Assembly: GCA_037576215.1 (NCBI GenBank)
Contig: JBANDB010000002.1
Location: 806,001 to 870,000 of the forward strand
Source of the DNA: Armillaria gallica
Taxonomy: Eukaryota; Basidiomycota; Agaricomycetes; Agaricales; Physalacriaceae
Length of the DNA: 64,000 nt
Direction of reading: 5' to 3'
Every line of letters starts with the position of its first letter. The first letter of the stretch is position 1. The notes under the pieces were generated by a model. The model was not told where the DNA came from. It did no database searches and saw only the letters and a list, made by a program, of their open reading frames with translations. Positions 13,587 to 25,748 of this stretch are shown here, in pieces. The translations under genes and the position numbers were made by a program.

Positions 13587-14841
13587 TTAACCTCCATGGC
13601 TTTGTCCGCCCCATTGCATGATTATCTCGTTCCTTTTGACGTATATATCCGGGTAAACCAAAGATGCCAATACCTCTTCGAGCTGTGGTTTCAACTCATT
13701 GGTAGCCCAACGATGAACTTTAGTTGTCGCCCAACTAGAAGACGCCGGATCTTGAGGTGAAATTTCAGTCACAAATGACTGGCACTGGACCGAAATACTA
13801 CGCTGGACCTCTTTGACAGCGATATCAAATTCAGCCGCAATTTTGTTTTCAAGAATCAATTTAACAAGTGATAAGTCGCAAGATGTAGCGGCTCCAGGGA
13901 GAATCTGCGGAAGAATGGGCAAGCAAGCGCGTAGTAGAGCCTCTACGACATTTCGCTGGAAGTTGCGGAATGGTTCACTGATGGCATCATGTACTATAAC
14001 GGCGTCTACATCGATATTGGTTCCGATGGAGACTCCGACGTGTTCCAATCAGGCTAAATACTCATACTTAGAAATGTACAAGAGACTCACAATATCGCGT
14101 TATTCTCCGTGTCCAGAAGCTTGGAGATAGCGTAGTGCTGAACTGAAGACTGTCGTTGTCGTTTCTATCTGCTGTTACGAATTTGATCAGTATTGACTTG
14201 TTTTGAATTTTCCAGGAGGTACTTGCGAGGTGCGATGTGCCGACTACCAAGAAGATCAAACTCGTGGAAGGTAAGCGAGGCCATCCCGGTTCTGAATTTC
14301 TCAAGCCATTCTTCCTCAATCCATCGATGGTTTGCACGAACTAAAGCCTGATATCCATCCCCTGTAGGAAGTATCAGCGGTCTCCACTCAGCGGAAATCT
14401 GGATCTTCATCCTCTGCAGGACTGGGTCTATATCAGTGTTGACTTTCTCCTCCAAAGCTAATAGGTACGCCCCGGCGTCGACTGGCATCGGGCTTCCAGA
14501 AAATTTTCGAGGAAGCATGGGTGCAAACACATCCGTGAGGGTTACGACCATATGATCATGAAATTCCACCATACGATCCTCAAGAAGCTTGTGCATGTAC
14601 TCATACACGAAGCGACTGCGGGCGAAGCTGTCTTTGCTATCGCCGCCAGAGTGCACGGTGTCTATTGCATTGGTCAGTTAATAAAGGCAAGTTGATGGAG
14701 AGAAGTCTCACAATATGACCACTTCAGCCACATTGTGAAGCGACATAATGGAGATGATGGCGCATTCTCGAGGTCCCGTAAGTCCTTCTCAACATCATGG
14801 ATACCACTCATCTCATCGCCAGGGCCTTTCGATCGTGACAT
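13587..14841 (-). pseudogene. Unrecognised gene, probably damaged or with an unresolved intron
   Basis: A start at 14841 and a first exon to 14712 splice (GTGAGA donor, acceptor before 14661) into a long frame containing SRFVYEYMHKLLEDRM, LALEEKVNTDIDPVL and ANHRWIEEEWLEKF. A second long frame at 14048-13587 on the same strand reads FQRNVVEALLRACLP and ELKPQLEEVLASL. Both are helical, of similar composition, and look like parts of one protein. I could not join them with standard introns: the candidates are 33 nt long, or land on a TGA just before 14048, or change frame. Either a poorly conserved splice site is used or the gene is broken. I recognise no domain. Confidence 0.45.
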
Positions 14842-15629
14842 TCTCAACATATGGACAAGCGCAAACGCCTTATTGGTGTGCGTTTTAAGCCATAGCCATC
14901 TGAGTGAATTCGACGCAATACGATCGGATTCTTCAGCGGTTGCCAGCGACGTCGGCCACCTAATACAGAAGCTCTTTCGCGGATATGGTGTACAGTGTTG
15001 GGCTGAATGTCCGGGTTGTTGGGCATGTTTGTTTCTGCGCCCTACTGAACATCAGTTGCAGCGGATATAAACGTAGACATATGCATTGAAGCGTTACCAC
15101 AAATGTCTATGACAATCCAAAGAAACAGGATAGTCCAAGCCCATCCTTCCCGTGTCATATCGGAGAAATCCAGGTAGAAATAGTATGAGTACATCGCCGG
15201 GGAACGATAGGAGCATTTTCGCCTAGCGGTCAGGCATAGAGAATTTCAGATGGTTTGATCTATGCCTTGTTCTCTACCCTATTCTGGGATCCGATGTGAG
15301 AATCCAGATTCGGATTTGTTGACAGGTTCATCTCGTAGTTTGCCGGCGTTATGTTACCGCGTGTTGTACGTGTATCCGCCTAAGACCGCCTCATTTCCTC
15401 TTTCTGAAACGGCGTGTAGCCATGATCTCAACACGTCCACAACAATTCCGATCGGATCCTGCGCCACAGGTTCGGATCGTCCACTATGCCAATGATGGGA
15501 TATCGATGTTACAGGAGCTCGTTTGAAGCCGTTCTTATCGGGCCATCAGGTAGACGCGTGCATCTTCTCGGCGACTATTTTTTTAATTAAAGAATCGCGG
15601 TAGCTACATGTTACCTTAGTCTATCCAAC
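14842..15629. other. No gene seen
   Basis: Intergenic sequence between the unresolved minus-strand gene and copy 3 of the SSDEE family. Nothing supported. Confidence 0.45.
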
Positions 15630-17002
15630 ATGAGCGCCCACGAAGGCGATGAAGAGATGCAGGATGCCTCTGCTAGTGACTCGGGTAGGTCTAATTCCCC
15701 ACATGGCAGGGACTAATCTGAGAATATGCAGGACGTAACCTTCCCGACGTGGACGCTATCGCGGAGCAGATTACCAACAAAGTCAGAGCCAAATTATTGG
15801 AGGACGTGGTGCTTTTGCGAGAGAACCTCGTGACCCCACTTGTTGACGCCCTGAAGGGCGTGAATGCGCAACGGACCAACCAGGGGCGCCATCGCCAGGA
15901 GGGTCCGGCGACAAGAAACCGAGACATAAAGAAACAGTCGGACACTGATAAGAAGGACAAGGTATGTGTCTTCTCCATTCGGTATGCCGTTCAGTGATGA
16001 CTGTCTGTTTGCCTCAGAAAATTGTCCGTACTGAATTAGACCGCCTCGTCGGGGGAAAGGAGGGGATCAGGAATCAAGTCATCTCCGACGAAACTATGGG
16101 ACTGGTATCGGCGCAGACGGATTACGTACCCTGCGATATCGCAACTTTCAAGGTCGACCTCTCACGACCAGGACTCAAGTCGCGGTATAACAAGCTGGTT
16201 GCATTTGTATTTGTAAAGCATCTATTGGAGAAGGTGCTTGAACCTCCGATTTTGGACGCAGATCAGCAAACGAAAGACAGGTTTCTGGCCATGTTTTGGT
16301 CACATCTCACGTATCTGCAGGCGCAGTATCGTGCAAGAAATATAACACAGCAAGAAATCAAGGAGCTTCATCGCAAAGAAGCGAGATATCAGCGTAAACG
16401 CACGGTTTGTTGTCTAGTCCACTCAGGATCTGGGGGCTAATGATTGCACGTAGCTATTTCATCGTAGGCGAGACACTATCAAGTCTAGACCCGAATTGCT
16501 GCCCCATCTGCCCTTCATGGATAGCCTGGGAGTGGATGGCACCTCGAGCGATGAAGAGGAGCACATCATCAGAGACGATGGAGCCACCGTGGTTCGATAC
16601 AAAATTATCGTTCCGTGGTGGAGAGCCAAGGAGGTTGAGCGATTTCTTCAGAAAATCGACATGGTGTATTTCATGGTCAAGGAGGCTCAAAACCGAGGTG
16701 GAAGCATCCTACGGCAGCGTATGCGCCCGTCCGAGACTTCGCAAAGCGAGGTCAACGTGGCCGTGCGCCGACTGCCCAAGAATGCGTATAATGATGCTTG
16801 GTTGGGGACGATGAACCCTTTGCTACGCAATATCAGGGCTCAGCCAAGAGAGGAAGTATATTCATTTGACATTGACGCAGAGCTCAACAGGCAAGCGATA
16901 TGTACCATTGGTGGACTGGGACTGACCGGGCTCATAACTAGAACACTCATGCACTGGTTCTCCTTGAAATTCGGGAGGCAGTGGGAAGCGGAGGAGAGTT
17001 GA
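15630..17002 (+). CDS. SSDEE-family protein, copy 3 (function unknown)
   Basis: Four exons, 15630-15684, 15732-15961, 16018-16404 and 16454-17002, keep one frame for 406 residues with introns of 47-56 nt. The first exon is short and acidic (EGDEEMQDASASDSG). The middle exon has ATFKVDL, RYNKLVAFVFVKHLL and a TYLQAQYRARN helix. The last exon opens with LFHRRRD and carries GVDGTSSDEEE, VPWWRAKEVERFL and LPKNAYNDAWL, colinear with copies 1 and 2. Choosing the acceptor before 16454 rather than 16468 is forced by frame and agrees with the paralogs. The last ~9 codons fall inside an inverted repeat (R5) shared with 6.1-6.5 kb, so the C-terminal tail may have been replaced. The cellular role is unknown. 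Confidence 0.78.
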
Positions 17003-17380
17003 AACTGGAACGTGAAATATCGCCATGGCCGTAGAACATCTATTATCACATAGGTTATATGATAATCAGGCCGAATGGCGAGGAACGAAGGGTTAAAAAT
17101 TTGTGGAACATCAAAAGCACTGACATCAAGGTCTGCGATGTGAGAGGAAATGGGGATAAACAGGTACATGCTCAATGGCAATTCTCACAAGGCAGTACTT
17201 TGACCTGAGGAGCACCGGGCCCTACATGTATATGATCCGTCGATGGTCATCTACAGCGCCGTCACTTCCCCAGCCTGTTGTTCACGTCACTACTAGAGCT
17301 GATGCGGACGCATGGATTGGCAGTCCAACTCTACAGGAGGTGTTGGACTAATTAGTTGTTGAGCTGGCGCAGACGTTTGG
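16975..17380 (-). repeat. R5: inverted, diverged copy of 6121-6530
   Basis: The reverse complement of this stretch aligns with 6121-6530, with blocks such as GAGCTGGCGC, CATCGACGGATCATATA and CTCCGCTTCCCACTG in the same order. Divergence is moderate and includes indels. The block covers the 3' end of SSDEE copy 3. Confidence 0.75.
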
Positions 17381-20300
17381 TTCGTGGTCCAACTGTGGCG
17401 TATTAGACAGAGGTAACTAACGACGTCGTTGGTAATCCAACTCTGTCGAACAAATAGCAGACTTTTTGAATATCGTGGGCTGCAACATCCTAGCAGCAAA
17501 GCGAGTGTCGAGGTTGGCACAGAAGCGGCATGTACATACCAACATGTCTATATAAGCGACTGCGTTCCAGATGTCGAGGCCGACGGCTACCACATTTGTC
17601 TTGTCAAAGCATTGAATCCGGTAAGACAATCCTGTTGCTCTGGGGTCAGGTCCACTACCGACAACTGCCGTGGTGCAAGTGTACATGCCTATACCTCAGG
17701 ATCAGTAAGTACGCGTACGAGACAGGCGTCTCCCTTGAATAGAAGTAATGTTTAGCGATCCTGAAGTAACACCTCAGGTTTCCGCGACCGCAGCTGAGCA
17801 CCGAAAATCCCAGCCAAAGTGAAGCCCTAGCATGGGGAGGAGCCGAAGACGGCCTTCAATGCCTAGTCACGTCAATGCCTAGTTACGTTTAAACTCCGAT
17901 AGGTAACTTTGGTACAAACCACCAACAACAGCACCGTCATCGGGATGCGAATATCCGGCGCTGGCCAGGTATCAACTCCGAGCTTCTCGTAGTAATACCT
18001 CGGCGAATGGTTACTGTCTTAAAGTTTTCTCGTCGTTCAAGTTCCCACGGATTTTTCTCCGCTGCTCCTTATTTTCGGCATACTTAGTAGTAGTAGTAGT
18101 CGTCGCACTAGTATTCTTCGCCGGTGATGTAGGTCTTGTGGTTGACGTTGAGCAGGTGAGTCATCACCGCCTTTGGCTCAATAATCTTTGGCCTTCGCCT
18201 TGCCCTCTACGAATTGATACTCCATTTAGCTTATTCACGCGTCATTTGGTTGCTCACGAGACGCGATGTAGCCCGCTGTAGCCACGGCGGTACTGTTTGC
18301 AGCTATTATCTCGTATAACACTCTGTTCTTAGTCTCCCCTAGGCAGACTCTTATCTCTTGACAGGCAAGCAGTCGAGATTTGAAATACTCTGTTCTCACG
18401 GAGAAGTGATAGCTCTGATGAAAACTCATCAGTTCTCGTCTCCGTGGCAGAGTCGAACTTCATGGAACTTTCGGTATCTTACAAGTACAAGCTGTCGACT
18501 AGGACTTGCGTACAGTCAAAGGTAGGAAGCATGATACTGCAAGAAAATTTTTAACATAACCGTCTGTTGTAGGGCCCTCGGACAGCCAGAGCTTCTAGCC
18601 TTCGGTCGCTCATTGTACTGGCTAGGATTTTGAAGTTGGATCCCCGCATTAGATGCGCATTACTTTCCTCCTTGCGCTGCATTCTTGGCTCATATGCTCT
18701 CAAGAATCACCCGACCATAGCCTGGAAGCCAATCGCAACGGTTCAAATCCCCTTCAATCCTTGAAATCTCGGCGACTATAATCCGACCGCCCCCAGTCAA
18801 GGTCCCGGGTCCTTCTGCTATCCAGAGGACATTATTTAGTTCTTATGCCATCATACGTAGCTATCTCGCAGCCGAGAAATCGCAGTTTCAGCCCTTGGTC
18901 TCATTTTCGACGTTCGAATCGAAGGTTGGGCCATGACAGTGTGGATTTTACACTCCCACAGTTTTGTGCAGGGTTCCGCAACATCTTCTGGGCCGTTGGA
19001 AGGTAGTGACTAGTCGCCTGGGGAACTTCAAGAATTTCTTAGAATTTTAACCAGGAGGGCTTTGTTCAAAGTCTGGTAGGTCAAATTGAATCGCGATGCT
19101 AGAGTCCCTGATATAACCCCATTCTCGTAGACGTAGATGCTTGCCTTCCATACCTTCCAAGGTCGGTGCGTCGCAATAAACGAGGGCTGCTATATCACAA
19201 TTACTCCCGCTTTTCTCTTCAATCTACCAGTTCTGAATTATCTTGCCTGAAATACTTGATTTCATACGCCATATTGTTATCTTAAATGGAGTGATTATTG
19301 TGCATCCCGCACTGTATTCCAGTTGATACGGTTATGAACCCAGTGTCTGACATACCTCAGCGTAGATGACGATAATGGATAATGCACACTTCTTAAGACG
19401 AAGATAGAAACGACGACAACACGGTCAATTATTGGGTTTTTTCCGCTGCGTCTGATGTCTTCTCGAGGACACGTCTGCGGGTGTGACTATCATGTATGAA
19501 TATGACAGATTTCATTCTTGGGACAAGCTAAACGCCGCAAGAAGTCACATGTGGGCCCGCACCCACAATCATAATGTACCACCATCATCCTGTATACCTC
19601 GCTCATGTGAGTGCCGAGTCCTACCGCTGCCCGATCATTCTGTGGGTGGTCCTTGCGTCGGTGTATATCTTCGCTCCCGTTCACTGGTTGCTCTCTGCGT
19701 CTTTCTCTCGTCTCATTCTTCCTCGGGGTGCCAATACCTGCTCTTCTTCTACCACCTGTCCGGCTTACCATACATTGACCATCACTTTGGGACTCATACC
19801 ACCGCCTTCATGCATTCGTTCCTCGTCGTTAGGTGATCCATTTCCCAGACAAATTTTGGCGTCTGCTGCAAGGAGATGCTCGTCGGAGCTGGAGGATTAA
19901 GGCGTCGAGTACAGGACCTTTGGATTTTGTTTGCCTCCTTGTCTGGTTGGTACTTCGGAGAAATCTGACCGCTTTTTTTGCTGCACGGGTTGGGCATAAG
20001 AGTAAAGGAATCTGGTACTACACTCCGCGCGGGTATACAGCCGAGGCATCGTAATACATTCCAGCGAGTTTCGGCCGATTGGAGTATCATACACCCAGTT
20101 GTAAGTTCGAACCAGTGGCTGATCTACAACGCCATGTCCACACTTCTTGGCCTTCATTTATGGCCCATTTCACCAACACAATTCATAAATTTCTATGGAC
20201 ACATTTAAACAGTATCAATACAAAGAGCGGTATTATTACCCCAAGATCTCCCAAAATGACCGTGACGGCGAGACTTCGTTGAAAGAAGGTAGATCGACTC

Positions 20301-20758
20301 GTAACTATAATATTACCTCTGCAGGCGCGAAATACGCACCAACAGAGGTTCATCACCAAAGACATGCTTCCGAAGGGTAAAAAATTAATCTCGCTAGCCG
20401 CTAGTGAGTGAGGGACGAAGAGACCGAGACCGAGACAGCCACGTTGCTCCATCCGGCGGTTATACTGCATTCCTGAAAGCGTCATCATGGATGGATGCCA
20501 TTCGATGTTTCGAATTCCCTACTTACGTTAATCTGTGCTCGGAAGAGCAAGAGAGAATACCTTGAAGACGCCGAACTGTGCCGGTATGCTGATGACGCGC
20601 CTTAGAAGCCTGAGATCAGTCCAGTTCGAGGTCAAAGTCCTTTGCTCGATTCTCCCTCTCTCAATGATTTACGATCGAATCAATACACGACACTAACGCA
20701 CTTTCAAAACAGTGATTACATATTAGGTTATATGAATCAGACGCATAGTGCACGCGAA
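17381..20758. other. No supported gene; degenerate repeats
   Basis: Positions about 17760-17840 are a degenerate minus-strand R1 core (AACACCTCAG then TCCCAGCCAAAGTGAAGCCC). A short TAG trinucleotide run lies near 18085-18100. Positions about 20160-20300 are related to 37070-37200. No open frame here has domain or splice support. Confidence 0.4.
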
Positions 20759-21421
20759 TTAGACACCTCCCCCTTCTTGAGCCTTCTTTGCACGCTGGGT
20801 TTCATACTTTCCAACCGTAGCCGACGATACCCAGCTTGGGCTACCATCCTGACGCAGGCGGAGAAGTCTATCAGTGTAGATCGGGTTCGGATGTGGGACA
20901 CGCGTGCCGAAAGCAGCCAGACTCCATTCCCCCTTCCACAACCAAATCTGGGCGATAGACTGAGAAGTATTCTTGTGGACATATAAATCTCCCAATGCTA
21001 GTGCCGTGGAAATGGGGGGAGGGTACGCTATATCGGTCGGAAGCTCGGAGGTATACCATACCGTTCTGCCCTTCTCAGCCCTTTTGTTGCTGGCCCATTC
21101 GTGGGACCGGCGTTGTACTATGAGGCCCGGTGGCGGAGGTGGGGGCGGCTCATGATCGGGATGTTCTTGTGCTTGAATGATGTTCGCATGATTCAAAGGC
21201 CATCCCTGAGTGTCCTGGAATATGGTACGTGGACGTTGTACCGTGCCAGTATCGACGACCTGATTGAAACCATGAAGGGGGGCTGAAATGCTTTATATGA
21301 GTGTCACACTCGATGTAGTACCGCGTTATTGACTTACACGGGCCATTCTTGTCGACACTCAATCTGGTACCCCTTTCAATGTCGACCTCATATCGTAGGA
21401 AGTCGAACCGCTTTCTCTGGA
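20759..21421 (-). pseudogene. Proline-rich hypothetical protein, 3' part (5' end not found)
   Basis: A minus-strand frame from about 21421 splices at a GTAAGT donor after DKNGP and continues to a TAA at 20759. Exon one reads RFDFLRYEVDIERGTRL. Exon two reads LHGFNQVVDTGTVQRPRT, an EHPDHEPPPPPPPG linker, then SHEWASNKRAEKGRTVWY and APSWV-like text near the end (DGSPSWVSSATV). The composition is convincingly protein-like. No upstream exon with an ATG joins in frame; the acceptor near 21422 has no obvious partner. Related sequence appears at 47500-47600. I call it a remnant or incomplete gene of unknown function; an intact gene with a missed 5' exon is the alternative. Confidence 0.45.
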
Positions 21422-24107
21422 GTACAGTCTGTGGACATACATATATTAGTTTCGCTTGGATATAGGAAGAAGAACTGAGTGCAAACAGGATCTGGAATGA
21501 CAGGATTCATTTGAGGCTGCTTGAGCTATAGAACCCCGTAGGAGGTGCTTTTTTAAGCACCACGATATGCTACGGGTATAACAATGTCACACAAACATTG
21601 AAACAATGCCAACTGCCCTGCGCGCTAATTTGGCCAATGAATGCGTCAATGCTGCAATATTATTGATCTGTGCTTGTACTACAAAATTCGAGATTGAAGT
21701 CAGGGACACATAAACCAAGACGTCTAGAATTGAGCTATAGTAAATGATATGACAAAAAGGGATGTTCCGATATTACCGGGCATCTTTGTAACATCGGGGT
21801 CAGATTGGTCAGATTCTACCAAGCTCTGGCGAGTTACGCCATGGCAAGAAATACGGGGACCTATTTCTGACGATGAATTTTTCCTCTTGAATTGATAATT
21901 ACTATCGCTCACCCCGCCCAGCTCTGTTCCGGGTCCTCCGTGCACCGGACATGTACAGATTGTCGAATGTCCCATGAAATATTTGAAACCCTGGAAGCAA
22001 ATACTTCAGAAGTTGACTCGGATGAGCAACACTTTGGTCGCACTGTTGCTGCACATTTACTCACCTGATTTCGGAGTTCGAACATCCTTCCGTATGAACA
22101 GAAGACCAGATAGGTTTAACGAGACGAGGCACTAGTAGCAGACAGCGTCACCGTGGTGTGGTGTGTGTACCGGCGCCAGGTCCCAATCAGGAACGGCCGA
22201 GTCTACAGCCCTGACATGGCAAGCCATGCGCCGTAGCCGCAAAGGCTCGTACCGTTTTGATCGCACGGTTGCGTACGTCTCGCGGAGTAGAAACACTTTG
22301 CGGGGCACTTTGAAAAGGTTAGTAATGTAATATTGATAGAAACAATAATATATGCGTGTCATTCAATACGGAGCCGAAGCTGAAAGAAAAGCCACGAGTG
22401 TCGTTGGGAATGGACCGCCGAAATGGAAGTGGTGGTTTGGTTTGGTGTAGGCCGATGTTGTCACGTAAGGTGAGACATTGTGAAACATACAATCATACGC
22501 ACGGACCACGAGTAACACAGAGCACCGAAAAACTGGCAGGGCGGGAATGACCGAAACCAAACGCGAGCACCAAGGACGCGCAATGTTGCAGCACACAATT
22601 TCGAAGAACAGTGGAAACAGTGGGGCTACATTAACGGTCCGGGCCAAGCCGCTGCCGGCCTTCTTTCGGTTTGAAATGACTTGTGGCAAAGTCCGGATCC
22701 GGCTCGACGTCTGCGTCTGCTCACTTTGGCTACTTAGCCCCAACCTATAAGCTGAAGCCGCAAATCTGAAGCCATTGAGCAATGCGACCATTTGCTTCGA
22801 CGTCTACACTACAGTGCGCAACGTCTAGACACGCCGGTACGTCAGTTATCTAATGACGGCACATGTACAGATGGCTCAATGCCGACGATGGAATCTGGCT
22901 TTTCGCTTATCATTTATATGCTCAAAGGAACATCCTTAAGTTGTTGTATTCATTATTATACCAACTATATCTCCCGTGCAAGAACCAATTTCGTTCATGG
23001 TCTAGTGAAGTCTGCGACGTTCTGGTGATATGTCCGGCTCATGTTAAATAATCTCATGAATTACTTCATTAGTGACGCTGATAAATAAATAAATAGGCAA
23101 GTATCCTACAGGTAGAATGGCTGGATGCGTATGAATACGCAAGACACTACTGCAAGAACAATGACGAGACCAAAACAATGACACCAAGCAGACACTACAC
23201 TGACTCAGCGGAAGGGAGAACTTAACGAAACACGCCCATGATGTTCCTGAAACGCCATGTGTCTCTTTCGCCGCCAGTTCGTACTGGTATGGAGGTATCC
23301 CTTTAAGTTTAACATCAAATCCGCTGTTCTCGTACATCCATCCGAATCCTCGTCGATGACCCTCGGCGAAAGATTACTCCCATGCTTCTCCCGTCTCATT
23401 GACAGCTCCGTAGTGTCCCAGATCGTGCGTATGCCAACTGCATTATTTATTGTTGAGCGCAACACCCACACGTGGGAATATGCCAAAATAATGACTTATC
23501 GTAAAGATATTAGTACTGTTGGAATATGCCACTTATCTGGGGTTATAATCATGGGACGTTCGCGGCATCGTTGCCCTGGATGGTCTTTCTTAGCTAGGCT
23601 CAGGTCAGGATTAATCCATGACAGGGACAAGTTGTGCGCAGAACACCGGCACTACTAGAACATGAGGCAGAAATCAGACATGCGGCGTGTACTCCCTTCT
23701 AAGATCACGAATGCTGTAGCTAGTTCAGGAATATTGAGTGCAAATTGAGTCTACATGATATGATGTAGACCACGTCGCCGAAAAGCCAATCTTCCGACTC
23801 CAAACCAGCTCTCTACGAGGGTCTGCAAAACGATCTTATCCCGTTATACTTACAAGCTTGCAGATAATAAGCCTATGCGCGTACGAGCGGTTATCATGTG
23901 GTAAGTACAGGCATCTGCCTTGTTATGTTTAGCTCCCAATCTGAAGGACATTGGAGACTTCAATGGAGAAACGCGATCACGTGATCGTCGAACTTCAACT
24001 TGAAGTACTTACTGACTGGCAGGTGACTTGTTTTCCACCCCGTATATTGGGTGTACAATGCTACCTAATGAAAAGATAAAATATCCGAGTAAGTAGCTGC
24101 ATGGGCG
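21422..24107. other. No supported gene
   Basis: Scattered short frames overlap on both strands. None has a domain, paralog or splice pattern I can defend. Confidence 0.4.
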
Positions 24108-25624
24108 CTAAAGCTTCCCTAGACTGATGGCCGACGCAATCTGCCCCGCAAATTTATACAGCTGCTCCACGAAGACGTCAAGGCCCACCTGTTCCCACAT
24201 CACGTCACCTTGTCCTTCCGTAATCCACCCGTACATACCCTCCAAATCACCCGAAAGCTCGCAAACCATGTGCCCAAGAGCTTTATCCTCCAGCCACTGA
24301 CGTTTGACGTCGTTATATATAGATTCCAATGTCGCAATGGTCTGTTTGAGCTCCTCCGTCAAAGTCTTGTGGCCGCCTAATAGCGTGATCAATTGTCCCA
24401 TGTGATCTGACCTTCTCGCCCGATGTGCAATAACTTCCTCGTACACTGCCACGTTCAGCTGCCCCATCGTATGGAGTAATTCACCGGTAATTCTACAAGA
24501 ATTAGATGCCTCCCATCTCAGAACCGTCAACTGACGGATTTGAACCTGAAGCTCTGCTTGGAATGTGTCTGGTTCGGAAGAAAGGCTGTACTTGTTTAGA
24601 ATTTTTCACCCAGCACACGCTGGACGAAAACCCACCTCCTGAAAAGCGATGCAGCCCTGGGCATGTACTCCTCTAAGTCCCACAGAAGCTTCATCACCAG
24701 ATCTCGCACCTCTGTTTCCTTTGTGATGATGTCTGAGAGCAAACGTTGTATGAGAGATATGCCGGACAAGGGGTAGTCCTTGTTATGGGACTTTCTTTTT
24801 CTCAGCGAATCTACGCGAACGCGATGTATCTGCCACTTGGTCGGCCCCGCGCCTCTGGCAGCGACTGCAGGGTCCACATCGTGGTCGTCTGTGGAGAATC
24901 GCAAATGGAAGGCGGCCATACCGGGCCAAGGTGTATCATTGCTATCTTTGTCGATTTCGGGATCCGACGTGGCACGAACGAAATGAGTCGGTTCATTGTT
25001 AGAAACCGTGCCTGTGTACGTTGTTTCGTAACCAGGACTCGTGCTAGTGATGGCAGTAGCAGGAACGTCCGTTGACGATGTCAAGTCAACGAGCGTATCC
25101 GCGTGTCCGAAACCCCCTATATGGTACGCATAGAGTTTCCAACTGGCAAATCCTAGAACGACAAGGATGAAGGTGATTTGTGGTGTCGTAAAGCCTACCG
25201 ACGCGGCCGACACCAAGGATGATTGGAAAAACGATAGAAGGGACCACGCCATTGATCGCATCACGGAAGCCAAGAGCGAGCGAAAGTGGAAAGTGATGGA
25301 CGAGATGAGTACCACGATCATGATCTGAGACAGAACCCGCTCAAAATCAAGCTCCTTCCCCACCCATTCAAGTGGTCTGGCAATGCCCTTAATGACGCCC
25401 TCCATTAAGCGCAGAGCGACCGGACGAGTCAGATGTGAAACGACCATTGGGGCGATCATCGACAGAGCCATCCTCCTTTTACCCCCAACACGTGGAGCCC
25501 AATTATATGGACTGGTGCGTACACTCCAGAAGGTATAGACGGAAACACCAATGGTCCCACATAACGAGAGTACAACGTACCATCTCTCTACCTCCGTGCC
25601 AGCCAGAATTTGTGAAGCAGACAT
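24108..25624 (-). CDS. Multi-pass membrane protein with helical C-terminal domain (unknown function)
   Basis: Two exons, 25624-24636 and 24585-24108, joined in frame by a 50-nt intron (GTGGGT to TACAG), give 488 residues. Hydrophobic segments lie near residues 16-34 (VVLSLCGTIGVSVYTFW), 98-116, 122-142 and 146-165 (ITFILVVLGFASWKLYAY), so the N-terminal third is membrane-embedded with no clear cleavable signal peptide. A polar Ser/Thr/Asp-rich linker follows, then a basic stretch (RVDSLRKRKSHNKDY). The C-terminal exon is helical (GGHKTLTEELKQTIATLESIY). Without the intron the first exon would stop 13 codons later. I recognise no family. The WD40 gene begins 124 bp away, divergently, so the two may share a promoter region. 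Confidence 0.75.
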
Positions 25625-25748
25625 GATGGGACGTTCAAAGGTCAGTATCGAAATTTATTCAATCCTGAACATGAGGCAGACATGAGGCATTTGTGGGTAT
25701 ATAGGCATCTGACGCTATGTAAATCTGTTAGCACCTTGAAGGTTCCCC

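Noticed and set aside
16454..16470. Alternative acceptor at 16467 for the last intron of SSDEE copy 3
   Set aside because: It puts the last exon into a frame with an early stop, whereas the acceptor before 16454 keeps the frame and matches the paralogs' LxHxRR start.
18085..18100. TAG trinucleotide run, and AAAT repeats near 23083
   Set aside because: Too short to be notable microsatellites.
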